This document shows positions 18,240 to 29,133 of a stretch of DNA of 38,952 nt, one piece after another (position 1 is the stretch's first letter; each line of letters opens with the position of its first letter). The notes beneath the pieces were generated by a model that worked only from the letters and a program-made list of their open reading frames with translations, was not told the origin of the DNA and did not search any database. Source of the DNA: Lingula anatina (lineage: Eukaryota; Brachiopoda; Lingulata; Lingulida; Lingulidae); contig NW_019774358.1 of assembly GCF_001039355.2 (NCBI RefSeq), forward strand, positions 234,292 through 273,243. Reading direction: 5' to 3'. The position numbers and the translations under genes were made by a program.

Positions 18240-20585
18240 GTTTTTTGTTTGAAATAGAAAAAAGATTTATAGGAAAATAACTGTCTTCTTACCTGAAGTT
18301 TTAGGGGCAAGTTCTGCAACTGTTTCAGCACAACGGGTCTAGTAAGACACAACCGTTGGTCCGGTGGCTTGAATCTTGAGTATTACTCTCTGTTTTGTTA
18401 TTATTATTGTTTTAGGGAAAAAATAGCAGACGGTCAATGTCACTTTATAGTATTAGCGGCCTTGCCATCTAGACTGCATCCTAATCGTAAATGATTCACT
18501 ATGTTTTGGCATAAATTTTCTTTCTCCAGTGCCTCATAGACAGTACATTTCACCAAATAACATTTGAAGGTATAGTAAGACCGATATCTAGACACAAGAA
18601 GGTCATTGGTTCTTAATTACATTGACGTTGATTCAAGGTCCGACTAAGAGCATGCCCGTAAAGAAAAAAATAAAAATAATAATATCCTTGGTACATGTGT
18701 TTCTGCTTATCTGTGATTGCTGCTATGTCGTTTGAACTAGCATTCATTTAGTTCAGTAGTAAAGTTTGTCCGGTTCCAAAAAACATATACGTGTTTATGG
18801 AAATAATGAAAAAAATGACGTCATTATTATGCCCAATAATTTTCACCTCCCAATACTTTTTTATCACAAAATACTAGAGCAGTAAAATGTTTTTTGTTGA
18901 AACCCGTTCCTGAACGTAGTCCTGCAGCGGCTGTTTGTCGTCTGACGTCTTTTTTATTTTCAAAACCACGGATACGTCCGCGGTTAAAACAGACAGCCGA
19001 TTAATCTTCCTGACTATCTCCCATGGGAGCGCTTTGGGTACTTTTGATGCATGGGCGGCTTGAAAAGCTGTTGACTACCAACGCTCGCGGCAAAACTCGC
19101 CAATAGAACAACACACTGCAGAAAAAAATCCCAGTCGTTTTTTTAGTGGTATGATGATTTACGATGTTGTTAGTCGATAGAAAAGGGGAAATTGGCTGCG
19201 CACTCCCTGTAAATACATTTCAAACGAACTATCTAATTGGGAACAATGGGTTCACAAAATTCTCCACTTATGGCTTTTGCTAATTTCCTCCTATATGTCC
19301 TATTAGTCGAGCTGCCAGAACGCTAACCCTACAAAGTTTTTTCCTGCAAACATTTTTTGCTGAAATGCATCCTTCAGGCAGAGAGAAACAAAATTACCTT
19401 GCTGCTACTTCCGAGACATTGAGGATTTTTCAATATGGCCGTCAATTTATGAGGAAAAGTAGAAAAACGATAAAAAAATCGCCGTATATACTTTATTAAG
19501 AGCTTCTTTGAACGTTTATCATATCAGGGGAGCACATCAGGATCGGTGAATACACTGAAGGGCGTAAAAGTTCACAAAAAACAAAACATATGGCAGTATG
19601 GCCGTCAACACATATGGCAGTAATAAAAGCTGCAAAACAACACTATATCATTTCACATACTACCTAAACATCGCAAATATCGGCAAAGGCCTCCTAAAAA
19701 TCTTTATAAATTAAAGAGACGTCGGAAGGTCGGTAGGTCTGAACGAATTCTGTTGTTATAATCGGTCCGTTTTATGTAAATTAGAGGGCGTCAAGCATCA
19801 TTGCATTATTTGAGTACCGCATGCATAATTTGTTGAGATGGTTTACCATTGATTTAGTTGAGACCCACGCGTATCATTGCGTTAGTTCCAATTAACATCA
19901 TGTTATTGCAGTTTTTTTGTTGAAAGATACCATGTTTTTCATCTAGAAGTTTTGTCGGCGCTTTAATGGGAGGGATTATATTGACAACAGCGCATTCAGC
20001 ACATTATCGGGACTACTCACGGGTCTCTATTTTAGGTGACGTATATTTTCCACAATACAATATATTATAAATTACGTAACCTATGTCTTCCTTAATAGTA
20101 CAAGTGACATTATATTCCCATAATTGTTAACACTAAGCATAACAAAGTGAATTTTGATTTTTGGGTAAGTAGATAATATCTGGTTTGAGGTTTGATTTCT
20201 TTAAAAAAACAGCAATCGTAATTAACTGTATGTGTACATTTGCAGGTCGCATTCGTGTTGATATACTGTTCAAAAGTATACAAAGCAATTATTTGAGCGC
20301 AAAAACAAACCTGCACTAAAATATCGCTGTTACATTTACTATCTTTCATAATACAAAACTTATCTTTTAGATTATAAGAACAGCAAACGCGTTCTACACT
20401 GTTTTCACCCGTCAGTCATATTTTCTTTTCTCTTAAACTCGTTTCAGTGAGTGACATTGGATTAATGAGTATTTCTCTTGAACATCGTTTCAGTTCGGTT
20501 TGACGATTATGGTGAAACGCATTCTCTAAGGAGCAACAGCAAGTTAAGATACATGTAGCACTGTAACTAACAAGTGGATGACGTT
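18240..20585. other. Non-coding stretch, nothing recognised
   Basis: AT-rich sequence with only short, motif-free ORFs on both strands. No tRNA, transposase or exon could be supported. Confidence 0.5.
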
Positions 20586-20589
20586 AATT

Positions 20590-20982
20590 TTATCCGTCAT
20601 TTTCGTAGACTTCCTGACACAGTCTGCACTTATCTTTGAAAACACTAAGAAGATAAGGAACACCTGCGAAAGAAATCGTCAAATTACCAGGAAAGCTTAT
20701 CAAATGATTAATCCCGCGTGTGATGAAGATAAAGATCTGCTGTGATTTGGAAGACGACTTATGGAAAAATGAAAGCTGCAGCAACACGTGCCCCAATGTC
20801 GCTGTAAGCTGATGCTTTTCTATTTTTGTAATTGCGTGACAGTTCTCGCCACAGTCTTCCATCCTTTGCAATCGGTGTTTTATGTAACTTTGGTTTGAAG
20901 AAAAACACAACAACACATGATACAACTTTAGAGATTTATTACACTCAGAGAACATGCTGACAATTGGCGGGAACTGACTCAT
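20590..20982 (-). CDS. Hypothetical ORF, 130 codons, unrecognised
   Basis: Minus-strand ORF with seven cysteines (for example EDCGENCHAI and KDKCRLCQE). It is one of the longest ORFs outside the named genes and lies downstream, on the same strand, of the somatomedin-B gene. It could be a further exon of that gene or chance. No splice acceptor was clearly placed and no domain is recognised. Confidence 0.25.
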   Translation of the reverse strand: MSQFPPIVSMFSECNKSLKLYHVLLCFSSNQSYIKHRLQRMEDCGENCHAITKIEKHQLTATLGHVLLQLSFFHKSSSKSQQIFIFITRGINHLISFPGNLTISFAGVPYLLSVFKDKCRLCQEVYENDG

Positions 20983-21004
20983 GGGTCCTGGGCCGACCCC
21001 GTGA

Positions 21005-21267
21005 CCAGTGAGGGGTATGAGGGGGGGGTGTCAGGGGGATCCGGACCCCCTTCAATAACTGAAACAAAAACACATAAATACTCCCCTCTTAATATTAGAG
21101 TTTTGAATAGCTGAATCACAGTTCTAAAAGGCACCGTTTCCCTCTAAAATATTATTTTTTTCGGGGCCCTTGGGGGGGGGGGGGGGAAACCCCCGCCAAA
21201 GAAAGGGGGGGGGGATGGTCTTTCCTAAAAAACGGACCCCCTTCAAATAAACCTGGGTCCGCCTCTG
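21005..21267. mobile_element. Short dispersed element, copy 1 (about 260 bp)
   Basis: Related along its length to 33341-33617: a G-rich start, AACTGAAA...ACACA...CTCC, a TTTTGAATAGCTGAATCA block, CCGTTTCCCTCTAAAA, TTTTTTTCGG, and a CCCCCTTCAAATAA...CCTGG end. The right end reads outward as CAGAGGCGGACCCAGG. It has no ORF. Imperfect ends suggest a small non-autonomous DNA transposon. Confidence 0.6.
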
Positions 21268-21947
21268 GTGACCCTTTGTCAACAGACAGCAACTCTAATA
21301 AAAAGCTACATGTATCTACGAATATATTCATGGTTATTTTATGTCTGCCGCGCATTGTGTATCGCCTATGTATTGTTTTCTAAGACGACTCCCAGACCAT
21401 ACATTTCTATACTTATTGCACAAAGCGTATCGGATGAGCTCCAGTACTGCTGAATTCTTGCGTATTTTAGGACGTCTTTGGGTGTATTAAGCTAAAGCGC
21501 CGTTTATCACACACGTTGAGGGTTACAAAAAATGAGCAAAATGCTGGTATTGGGAAAATAAGCAATAAACAAGCACAGTGTACTACAATACAGACAGCAT
21601 AGGGATGAAAAATGTTTGGGTTTGCTTTGTTTCACGTGTAGTTTCCCTTTTATGGGAAGGGCCATTGGGGGGGGGGGGTCACCTAAAAACTTTGTGGAGG
21701 GGGACGCGCCCGCAGTGATCCAGTGGCTTATTAATATTATATAATCTAATGTAAATATCACGCTGCATACAGGACAACTGGAAGCGACGTTGTTGTGCGA
21801 AAAAGAAAAAAAAAAAAAAGAACAGAAAGTAATACTCAGTGTCCATGGATCTGTTCAGTGCCAAAAGCTCTTTGTTCCACTGGTTATGAGTGAAAATGGT
21901 CCACCCCAGTCTAAAAATAGTCACAGAGGAAAATACTACAATATTTT

Positions 21948-22165
21948 GACAAGCCTACCTAAGACGCATTTTACAGTTAAGACAAACTTTGCAATACATT
22001 GTCTTTAAATTAAATATTAAAAAGAAAACGTGTATTTCATTTGTGCCTCTATTCTGACAAATCTACCTAAGATGCATTTATAGTTAAGACAAGCTTTGCA
22101 ATATGTTGTCTTTAAATTAAATATGAAAAAGAAAACGTGTATTTCATTTGTTCCTCATCTATCAT
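21948..22165. repeat. Two-copy tandem repeat, about 108-bp unit
   Basis: Units starting at 21948 and 22056 are nearly identical (GACAA.CCTACCTAAGA..., TGTCTTTAAATTAAATAT and AAAGAAAACGTGTATTTCAT in both). A few substitutions and one indel separate them. Confidence 0.85.
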
Positions 22166-22221
22166 TTTGGAACTGGGTTCACCATTTCTAATTTCTACCC
22201 TCCTCCACCTTCCCGTGTCTA

Positions 22222-22566
22222 ACCAGCCAATGGATCATTCAAAAGTATTAGTAAATCGAAATGACCAAACCTGCTGTAGTAAGAATAATAGTCATAGGTA
22301 CAGATATACAGGGTATCATTTTGTTAGTACAGGTACAGGTTAGGGTTAGTCGAAGTATTGGGGTTAATTAGTATATGGGACGAATGCCACTGTGTCCAAC
22401 CAATGGATAACTCAAACTCATAATCAGCCAATGGATAACTCAAAACTACAGGGTAGTAGTAAATCAAAATGACAAATATCAGATGTGGTAGGATTGGTAG
22501 TCTTTGGAATGGGGATATTGGGTCCCATATGATCACGGTTAGTCGGAGTATTGGGGTTAGTACATG
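22222..22566. repeat. Imperfect duplication, about 200-bp unit
   Basis: Two diverged copies share AGCCAATGGAT, AGTAGTAAATC.AAATGAC, GGTTAGTCG.AGTATTGGGG and TTAGTA blocks, at about 22225-22370 and 22422-22566. A short extra AACCAATGGATAACTCAAA lies between them. Confidence 0.65.
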
Positions 22567-22636
22567 TCACCGGAACAAAGTAATGGGGAGCAGACTACAG
22601 TTCATAGTGGACTACCATTCTGGTCACAGCGGTGTG

Positions 22637-23239
22637 TTAATTTAAACACTCAAAAACTAAAATACCCAAGAAAAAAGAAAACACCTCGTGTACCAGCACT
22701 TCACCACGCAGACCACCCCTCCCACATGAGGACGCCAAACTATTTTTCCCGTCATGCACATCTATCGGTGGTTTCCGTTGTGTCTTGTCGACGTCCACTG
22801 GGCAGCGGTCTGTGTTCGAATCTTGCAAGATGACCAGGTATTCTTTGCCGTTAAAGAAGGCCGTCTCTCTCCTGGCCTTCAGCGTCCTAGAGAACTCTGC
22901 GCGGTAGGAAGCAAACAGCTTGGAACCTTCACGATAGCCACGTACCATTTTGGTTAATCTGGCCTGGAAGTTAAAGACTGCTACCAGTGATGGGTCTGTT
23001 GCATTGCGGTTCGTCTCTGTACACGTGTTTTGGTCAGGCATAAAGCGCCATGCACCGTCGCCGATAGCTTTGTAAATCTTGGCATAGAAAAGAAAAGCTA
23101 TGTTCACGTCACAAATGCCTTCAGCTGCAGAAGCCTTCTGTTCGTGTTCCGACATAAGCGCGATTGGGATGGTAAAATCAGTGTTGACCAGATATCTTAT
23201 TGGAGAAAAACACTGGTCCTCTTCTTCGTTGCAAAGTGC
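22637..23239 (-). CDS. SMB-protein exon 3, domain unknown
   Basis: The acceptor is GCTTTCCAG before GCA CTT TGC, in phase with exon 2. The frame is open for about 200 codons to a stop at 22637. It begins ALCNEEEDQCFSPIRYLVNT and goes on with cysteines in EGICDVN, DQNTCTE and TDRCPVD, and with a helical, charged stretch (residues KMVRGYREGSKLFASYRAEF). The last 40 residues look less protein-like. The true exon may therefore end at an unassigned donor near 22700. Confidence 0.6.
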   Translation of the reverse strand, partial: ALCNEEEDQCFSPIRYLVNTDFTIPIALMSEHEQKASAAEGICDVNIAFLFYAKIYKAIGDGAWRFMPDQNTCTETNRNATDPSLVAVFNFQARLTKMVRGYREGSKLFASYRAEFSRTLKARRETAFFNGKEYLVILQDSNTDRCPVDVDKTQRKPPIDVHDGKNSLASSCGRGGLRGEVLVHEVFSFFLGILVFECLN

Positions 23240-23432
23240 CTGGAAAGCAAACGATTCACCTAAGATATTCACATTTTTTAAAAAGGTTCTTATAACTATA
23301 ATTATTTGTTTATGTTGGTATATTATCGCGGCATAGTTGTTAATCATTTTATATATATTTTTTTCAAAAGTCTGGATATCATTAGCCATATGGATACGGA
23401 TACCATATGGCTAAAGTCTCTTTAAGTCTTAT

Positions 23433-23498
<66 letters not shown>

Positions 23499-26400
23499 CC
23501 AAATCGGGTGTTTCACAGTGATATTTGTGGAGTACAAAATGTTAAAAAATGAAAAGACACCGCCAAATGTCGTCAAACGTTTATACAAGTAACGTTAGTA
23601 ACTGTTTAAAACTCACATGTCAAGTAAAAGCATGTGTCTAACGTTTACTGTTTTGACCTTTTGTAACAATAGTGTATGTAAGAAGACAGAGGCGAAGTCT
23701 ATCTTAAAAAATGTAAAATAGGATGAAATTGACATTTTTTCCAATTAATTACACATACTCATTTCACATTGTGAGGAGGGTATAACATGATTGCTATCTT
23801 CAGCCACGTCAAATAATGTAAGAGAAATGAAAAGCAGTTTTAACCAGCTTTACATTTTCTATGTTTTTTTTACTCTAAAACCCACATGTACGTGATCCAT
23901 ATTGCTTGTGTTAACAATTAAATTTTCTATGTCCTCCAGGATTATGGTTCTGTGTCTTCCGAATTATGCTGGAAAGAACATATTATTGTCATTAGAACAT
24001 ATCTGAACTCCTATCTCTAAAACCTTTATCTCCATGGCTTCTTGGAATTGCAGCTTACCTGGTTCCTGCTTCGTTCACATGGTTTCTTATTTCGCGCCCC
24101 AGAGGTGTCGATCTGGACAGTATAACCTGGCGGATCGAAGGATCGACTTGATGCTGGAAAGATAAATATATACACTGGATATTATGGGAGGTTGCATACT
24201 ACTACTATTATTACTACTACTACTTATTGAGCGTAAGTGAACGTTAAATGTGAGAAATCTTTGCAGGGAAAATAAAAAGTACAACACTGCATAGTGACTC
24301 TCACACTCTCAGGCACGTCATACTGACATTAAAGTGGATTTTATCCAGACTGCCACCACCCCCACCCCCACAACCCCCCACCCCACCCCCCCAGTCAACA
24401 ATCAACCTCCATTTTTACACTGATCATTCTTCTCTTTTTTTTCGTTCAGTCCATAATACAATGCATTTTTAAATGATCTTGATTCCCCGCAAGATCTGTG
24501 ATGGTAGGTTTTAGCATTTATAAATACACAGAAAACAATCGGCGAAAGTCGGTCATTATTTTCGCACGATACCTTAACGTACTGTTTTCTCTTTAAATAT
24601 GTAATCCTGTAGATACGATATGTATAAAAAACAGGTTAATTTGCTAATATCCCTTGTATCTTAAAGTGCCGATTGCCACCTCTTTCTTTAGTCATGATTA
24701 CATAGTGTTTGCAAGGAGGTGCAAACGCCCTCTCGGTGTTATATGTAAGAATCATCGTAATCACCTGTCTGACTCTGCTGCAGCTACAGTTACAAATTGT
24801 TTAGTAACATCTAGATTGGACTGCTGTAATTACATTTTATATAGTTGTCCAAAACACCAGATTAAAAGGCTGCAGCGTATTCGGAACATCTCAGCTAGAT
24901 TATTAAGTAACCATATAACCTCTTCCTTTCTGACACTCGACATAATTTTGTGCATGAACAATTGTGGAAGGTACACTCCATGGGTTTAAATATCCCACAA
25001 AACGCTTACTTTTGTCATCCGGTGCATCTTTTTATAAAACCTTACATATACCTTAAAATGATTTAACCCCTTGTACATTTTTTCTGGAGCATAGCTGCTG
25101 CTGATTTTTCTATTTGATCTTATAGGAAAATGTTCGCTGTTATATTGGCTGCTCAGTCATTTTAGGCTAAAATCAACCTTGATAAAATTCATCAAATGTA
25201 GAATCCAAGTGCAGAGAGGGATAGATGAATGATTTATGAGTACGAGGGGTTTGAGGGATAGATGAATGATTTGTGGGTACGAGGGATTTGAGGGATAGAT
25301 GAATGATTTGTGAGTACGAGGGATTTGAGGGATAGATGAATGATTTGTGAGTACGAGGGGTTTGAGGGATAGATGAATGATTTGTGAGTACGAGGGATTT
25401 GAGGGATAGATGAAGGATTTGTGAGTACGAGGGATTTGAGGGATAGATGAATGATTTGTGAGTACGAGGGGTTTGCTTATTTCTCGCCATGCTCTAGCAG
25501 TTACATTACATAAGTTTTTGGGTTGGGTTCTGTAATAGCTTTATAATTCATACATCTGGATAGCTTCATTAATAATATTGTAATATAATAATATTATTAA
25601 TATTATATTGCGATATAATACACACTGTCACCTGGACATTACAATATGCAATAACACTTCGATCGTCAAAAAATTGGTTTTCAAGGCATTTATCGCAAAA
25701 GGGTGACAATGTATAATTTAACGTAAATATCGAGGCATACGTGCTCAAATCCAGAGTATTTGTATTTCACTGTCGCGTACATAACATCGCCAAGTATGTA
25801 TATTTTTCTAGATACATTAATTACCTTTTGGAAAGAGCCGAGTTAATAGACTTGTTTTCTAACGATTTATCTAAACTAAATCAACTCTGTACATCCTACC
25901 AGAAACGTTTAATTGAAAAAAAAAAAAAAATGCTGAGATATTTGTAAAAGAGGAAAACAGATATATAGCAAGAAGAGGATAGTAATCTCTATACGATGAT
26001 AGTTTACCAACTAATAGTAATATTTTCCTAATTCCCATCAGAAGCTTTGGACTGATGAAGGAAGAATAAAACACCAATCAACTTAGAATGGTAGTTGCCC
26101 TTCTCAAATTACTCTCCGTAACCCTCCTTTAATAAAATCAGGAACAGTGCTATATTATTATTATCATTAATATATTGAAATGTTGAAAATAATTTTACAG
26201 AATGTGTTGTAGCTATTGTTTTACTTATTTCATGTAGCCAATGAATTTTTGCACTTTTCCTGAGACAAAAAGCATCAAAACTTACCTGAAACAGTACAAT
26301 TTCTCATATCCGTCAGAAGATTATCTGAATAACTACAAAGCCAACAAAAGGCATTTCTTGCGTAATAGTGCCACGACCACCACTGGACATGAGTGACTAA

Positions 26401-27543
26401 AATAGGTCCTGTCCAACAAAGTTCCTTGAGTTCCGGCTGGGTGTCTACGTGACACTGCAAAGCAGAGATGCCTCGGCCTGATACTGAAGCCATTGGCATT
26501 AGGCTAGGTGGAATGCATGGTCTGCCGGGAATGTTGACTGGAGGGCGAAAGAACAAGCTACAACCATCAGTTGATCTTGCCTGCTCCACAATATCGTCTC
26601 CATCGATAATGTTGAAAATAATGTCAACGCCAAAAGATAAGGCTCTGTGACATGTGAAATAAAATTCCCATTGTTGGACATCAGATATACCGTGGCACAT
26701 TGCACAGTGTTTGTTACGAAATGTTACGTTTGTGGCCAAGTCCGACACAGGAACAATGCAGTCAGCTTCTCTTGTATTTCGTGGACCTTCGCATTTGGTA
26801 CGAACGGCATCCTGGGGCCATTCATCTGGGCATGACGTCACCATCCAGAAATGTTGGGGATTAAGTCCAGTAAAATAAGAGGTGGACTGCATGATGCATT
26901 CAATGTTGTTTGAGTTTATGGGCATTCCCAGCGATGAAAAACGCTTCTTACAGTAGTCAGTGGCACAACAATCTTGGAACAAATTGCAAAAGTTGTCACA
27001 GAAGCACCCACCTGTGTGAACTACGGTCTTCTCTAAGCAAAATGATTTGGGCAAGTTAAAAGGAAGTGTAGTGTCATTCCAAAGAGTCACTGCTGACTCA
27101 GCAGGGGGTGGTGGTCTCGTAGTGAAAGTTGAGGTCGTGGAGTCGTCGTCTTCCCTGCTCGAGGCGAAGGGAAAAGTTGAGGTTGTTGCGTTCTGTGGGG
27201 AGTTCCTTTCATCGGTGGAGATTTCCTTTGTCACCAGTTCTTCCACATCGCCGTTGTCTACACTAGAAGAGGTTCCAGTGAAACTGGCTGCTGTTGAAGT
27301 AGGCTGGGAGTGTAGCGGCGGATTCTCTGGGCCATCAAACTGGGAAGAAATATCCGCTTCCGTTGAATAACTACCTACACCAGAGCTAAGGGAGGTGGTG
27401 TCGTCGGGTTTGGGGAAGGTTTGGGTGCTCGTTTCGCCGAACCATGTCCGTGGACTGACTGTCTCCATGCCTAAGACTCCCCGAAGGAATAGATGGGGTA
27501 ATAAAAAAAGCATCAGCATGTTGCTCCGTATTTGCAAATCCAT
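22637..27543 (-). CDS. Somatomedin-B / Cys-rich ectodomain protein (at least 3 exons; 3' end unresolved)
   Basis: Three exons join with compatible phases: 27543-26286 (phase 1 out), 24153-24059 (phase 0 out) and 23239 down to about 22640. The product starts with a signal peptide, then a Ser/Thr/Pro-rich mucin-like stalk, a somatomedin-B-like module, and a Cys-rich region with two CxxC repeats (NKHCAMC and NAFCWLC). Exon 3 then adds about 200 residues of unknown type. Similar SMB plus Cys-rich ectodomains occur in predicted lophotrochozoan membrane receptors, some with seven-helix tails; that comparison is from memory. No membrane helices of that kind are visible here, so the C-terminus may lie in unrecognised exons further left, or the protein may be secreted. 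Confidence 0.7.
23382..23414. repeat. Perfect 12-bp-arm hairpin beside AT microsatellite
   Basis: TTAGCCATATGG and CCATATGGCTAA are separated by 9 bases, inside the intron before SMB-protein exon 3. Confidence 0.85.
23436..23496. repeat. (AT)30 microsatellite
   Basis: A perfect AT run in the intron between SMB-protein exons 2 and 3. Confidence 0.95.
24059..24153 (-). CDS. SMB-protein exon 2 (95 bases)
   Basis: Acceptor CTTTCCAG and donor CAG|GTAAGC. Phase 1 in matches exon 1 and phase 0 out matches exon 3. It encodes SRSFDPPGYTVQIDTSG and then a basic stretch with one cysteine (KKPCERSRNQ). The exon was found by splice sites and phase rather than by homology. Confidence 0.6.
24690..24945 (+). 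mobile_element. LINE reverse-transcriptase relic (CR1/jockey-like thumb region)
   Basis: The plus-strand frame encodes HLSDSAAATVTNCLVTSRLD, CCNYILYSCP and IKRLQRIRNISARLL. This is the familiar post-catalytic part of non-LTR reverse transcriptases (TLV..FV.SRLDYCN...G.P...I..LQ.VQN.AARL). Only about 80 residues remain, without catalytic motifs or ends, so it is a dead fragment in an intron of the SMB gene, antisense to that gene. Confidence 0.8.
25216..25474. repeat. 37-bp minisatellite, 7 copies
   Basis: Unit starts fall exactly every 37 bases (25216, 25253, 25290, 25327, 25364, 25401, 25438) with GAGGGATAGATGAATGATTT as the first part. Units differ by one or two bases. It lies in the first intron of the SMB gene. 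Confidence 0.95.
26286..27543 (-). CDS. SMB-protein exon 1: signal peptide, mucin-like stalk, SMB, CxxC region
   Basis: 419 codons plus one base, donor TCAG|GTAAGT. Residues about 8-25 (NMLMLFLLPHLFLRGVLG) form the signal peptide. Residues about 28-160 are Ser/Thr/Pro-rich with NAT, NDT and similar N-glycosylation sites. The SMB-like module spans Cys169-Cys198 (CFCDNFCNLFQDCCATDYC at its core), with seven visible cysteines rather than the usual eight. After it come about 220 residues with regularly spaced cysteines, including FRNKHCAMCHG (about 275) and ARNAFCWLCSY (about 395). These look like two copies of one motif. Confidence 0.85.
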
Positions 27544-27573
27544 TGCTGTCGCTAAGCTGTTACAAAGTCTATT

Positions 27574-27585
27574 TCAGCAAGCCAT
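27574..27585 (-). promoter_or_regulatory. Three-codon upstream ORF before the SMB-protein start
   Basis: ATG GCT TGC TGA lies about 30 bases upstream of the presumed start codon. If the transcript includes it, it could lower translation; otherwise it is chance. Confidence 0.3.
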
Positions 27586-28469
27586 GCTTCCACTTGCATA
27601 GAAATCGACCAGCATGCTATTAAATAGTCTCGCCGCCGCTTAGAAGTTCATGGAAAAATTGCATAAGCAAAAGTATTGATAACGTTTCTCGAACCAGAAG
27701 ACAAAAAATATGACACAAGAAGTGAGTTAGATTATAGATTTTGTCCGTAGTAATATCAAGCCACACATATCAAATTGTCTTTGCACGTCAGTCAAGAATT
27801 GTAGTGAACAAAACATGGAATCGGAAACCGTAGTAGATTTATTGTGAGATAAGCAGCACGTCACGAGCACATTGTTTGATCAAAATTTTCGATGATTGCA
27901 TGCACTACTTGCTGGTCATCAATAGTTTCAATGTAATTCCAGTAAAAGTTAACTCGGTGCAGCAAAGTCAGTGTCTTAATTATTTTTTTTTGACAGTGCA
28001 CTTTTACCGAAATGACAAAGAAAGTAAAAAAAAACAGTAGGTGTATTAAGATGTCACTTGAACGGTATACAAATGTTAGCTTTTAGGGTTTATTAAAACT
28101 TTATAAGAAACGGAAATATTTTCACAGAAATTCCAAGTGTAGTTTATTTTGATTTTGACAGGTTTTTGTGAGTGTCCATTCAAATTCTAATTTCTAAATA
28201 TTTAAATAAAAATGCGATTTACATCTTCAGCATCGGATGATGCACATCCCTTTTTAGCAAATTTATTCATTTACTTATCTATTTATTCATTTATAATCAC
28301 TTTATTCTTCATGTTCTGTAGTGTCGTATGCACCACCCCAAGTCCTGGCATCACGGTACAATGACGTTGTTGTTTGTCTCGTTTTTCATCCGATCTCGCA
28401 AGAGATAATGGATTGAGATTTTTAATTCTCGGGGAATACAATGTTGCAGAGTGTTAAAAAGTCAGTGAT

Positions 28470-28605
28470 TCACCAGTCATGACCTCTCATGACTTCGCTT
28501 GGCTTCTCATGACATCATGACCTCTCACGACCTTCCGTGACATCTAGACTTCTCATGACCACATAACCGCAATACCTCTCTTGACTTCTTATGACTTCTC
28601 ATTCC
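28470..28605. repeat. Degenerate TTCTCATGAC-type array
   Basis: Words such as CTCATGACTTC, CTCATGACATC, CTCACGACCTTC and CTTGACTTC follow each other about every 10-14 bases. It is an imperfect short minisatellite. Confidence 0.7.
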
Positions 28606-29075
28606 GTTTAATAATAAATATTGTTTATGTGTTTTACATTTATTCTAACTCGAAATGTGTGTTAAATCAGTGTCCTATTTATTACATTTACCTAAAATAT
28701 TAGCCCGGAGATGCTCGATCGTGGTGCTCATAGTACTTGTGGTCAGTTCTCTTTTGTTTAGGTACGTACAAAATAAGTAAATAATCTCACAATGGTTCAA
28801 ACTGAAGCCTTTTGGGGAAACTACTGAGAAAAAGCGCTATGCTATGATGATTCCAAGGATTTGCTAAGGGGAGGGTTGTCATAAAATATAAACCAGAAAG
28901 GAAGCACACTTTTCCTTAACGTGTAAGGCCGGGGTTATTCAAATATTATTCCTTGGGTGTTGGATGCTTCTCTCTATTATTATTTTAACTCTGATTCACT
29001 ATCTCAGTACTTAATACGGTATTTTCAATCTACAATAAATACGAAAAAAAACAACAACAACTTTCATTTCTAAAG

Positions 29076-29082
<7 letters not shown>

Positions 29083-29108
<26 letters not shown>

Positions 29109-29133
29109 GTTATTATTATTATTATTATTATTA
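29083..29133. repeat. (TA)n then (ATT)n microsatellites
   Basis: An AT run of about 25 bases is followed after GT by eight ATT units. Confidence 0.9.

Noticed and set aside
18110-18352. ORFs with long Ile-Tyr repeats (also at 17729, 23382 and 31181)
   Set aside because: They are translations of AT microsatellites.
21152-21355. Gly/Pro-rich ORF on the minus strand
   Set aside because: It comes from G and C homopolymers of the short dispersed element.
22335-22350. GGTTAGGGTTAG, telomere-like
   Set aside because: There are fewer than three units, inside a diverged local duplication; not a telomeric array.
27047-27370. Plus-strand ORF of 107 codons rich in Val, Ser and Glu
   Set aside because: It is the antisense shadow of the Ser/Thr-rich stalk of the SMB protein.
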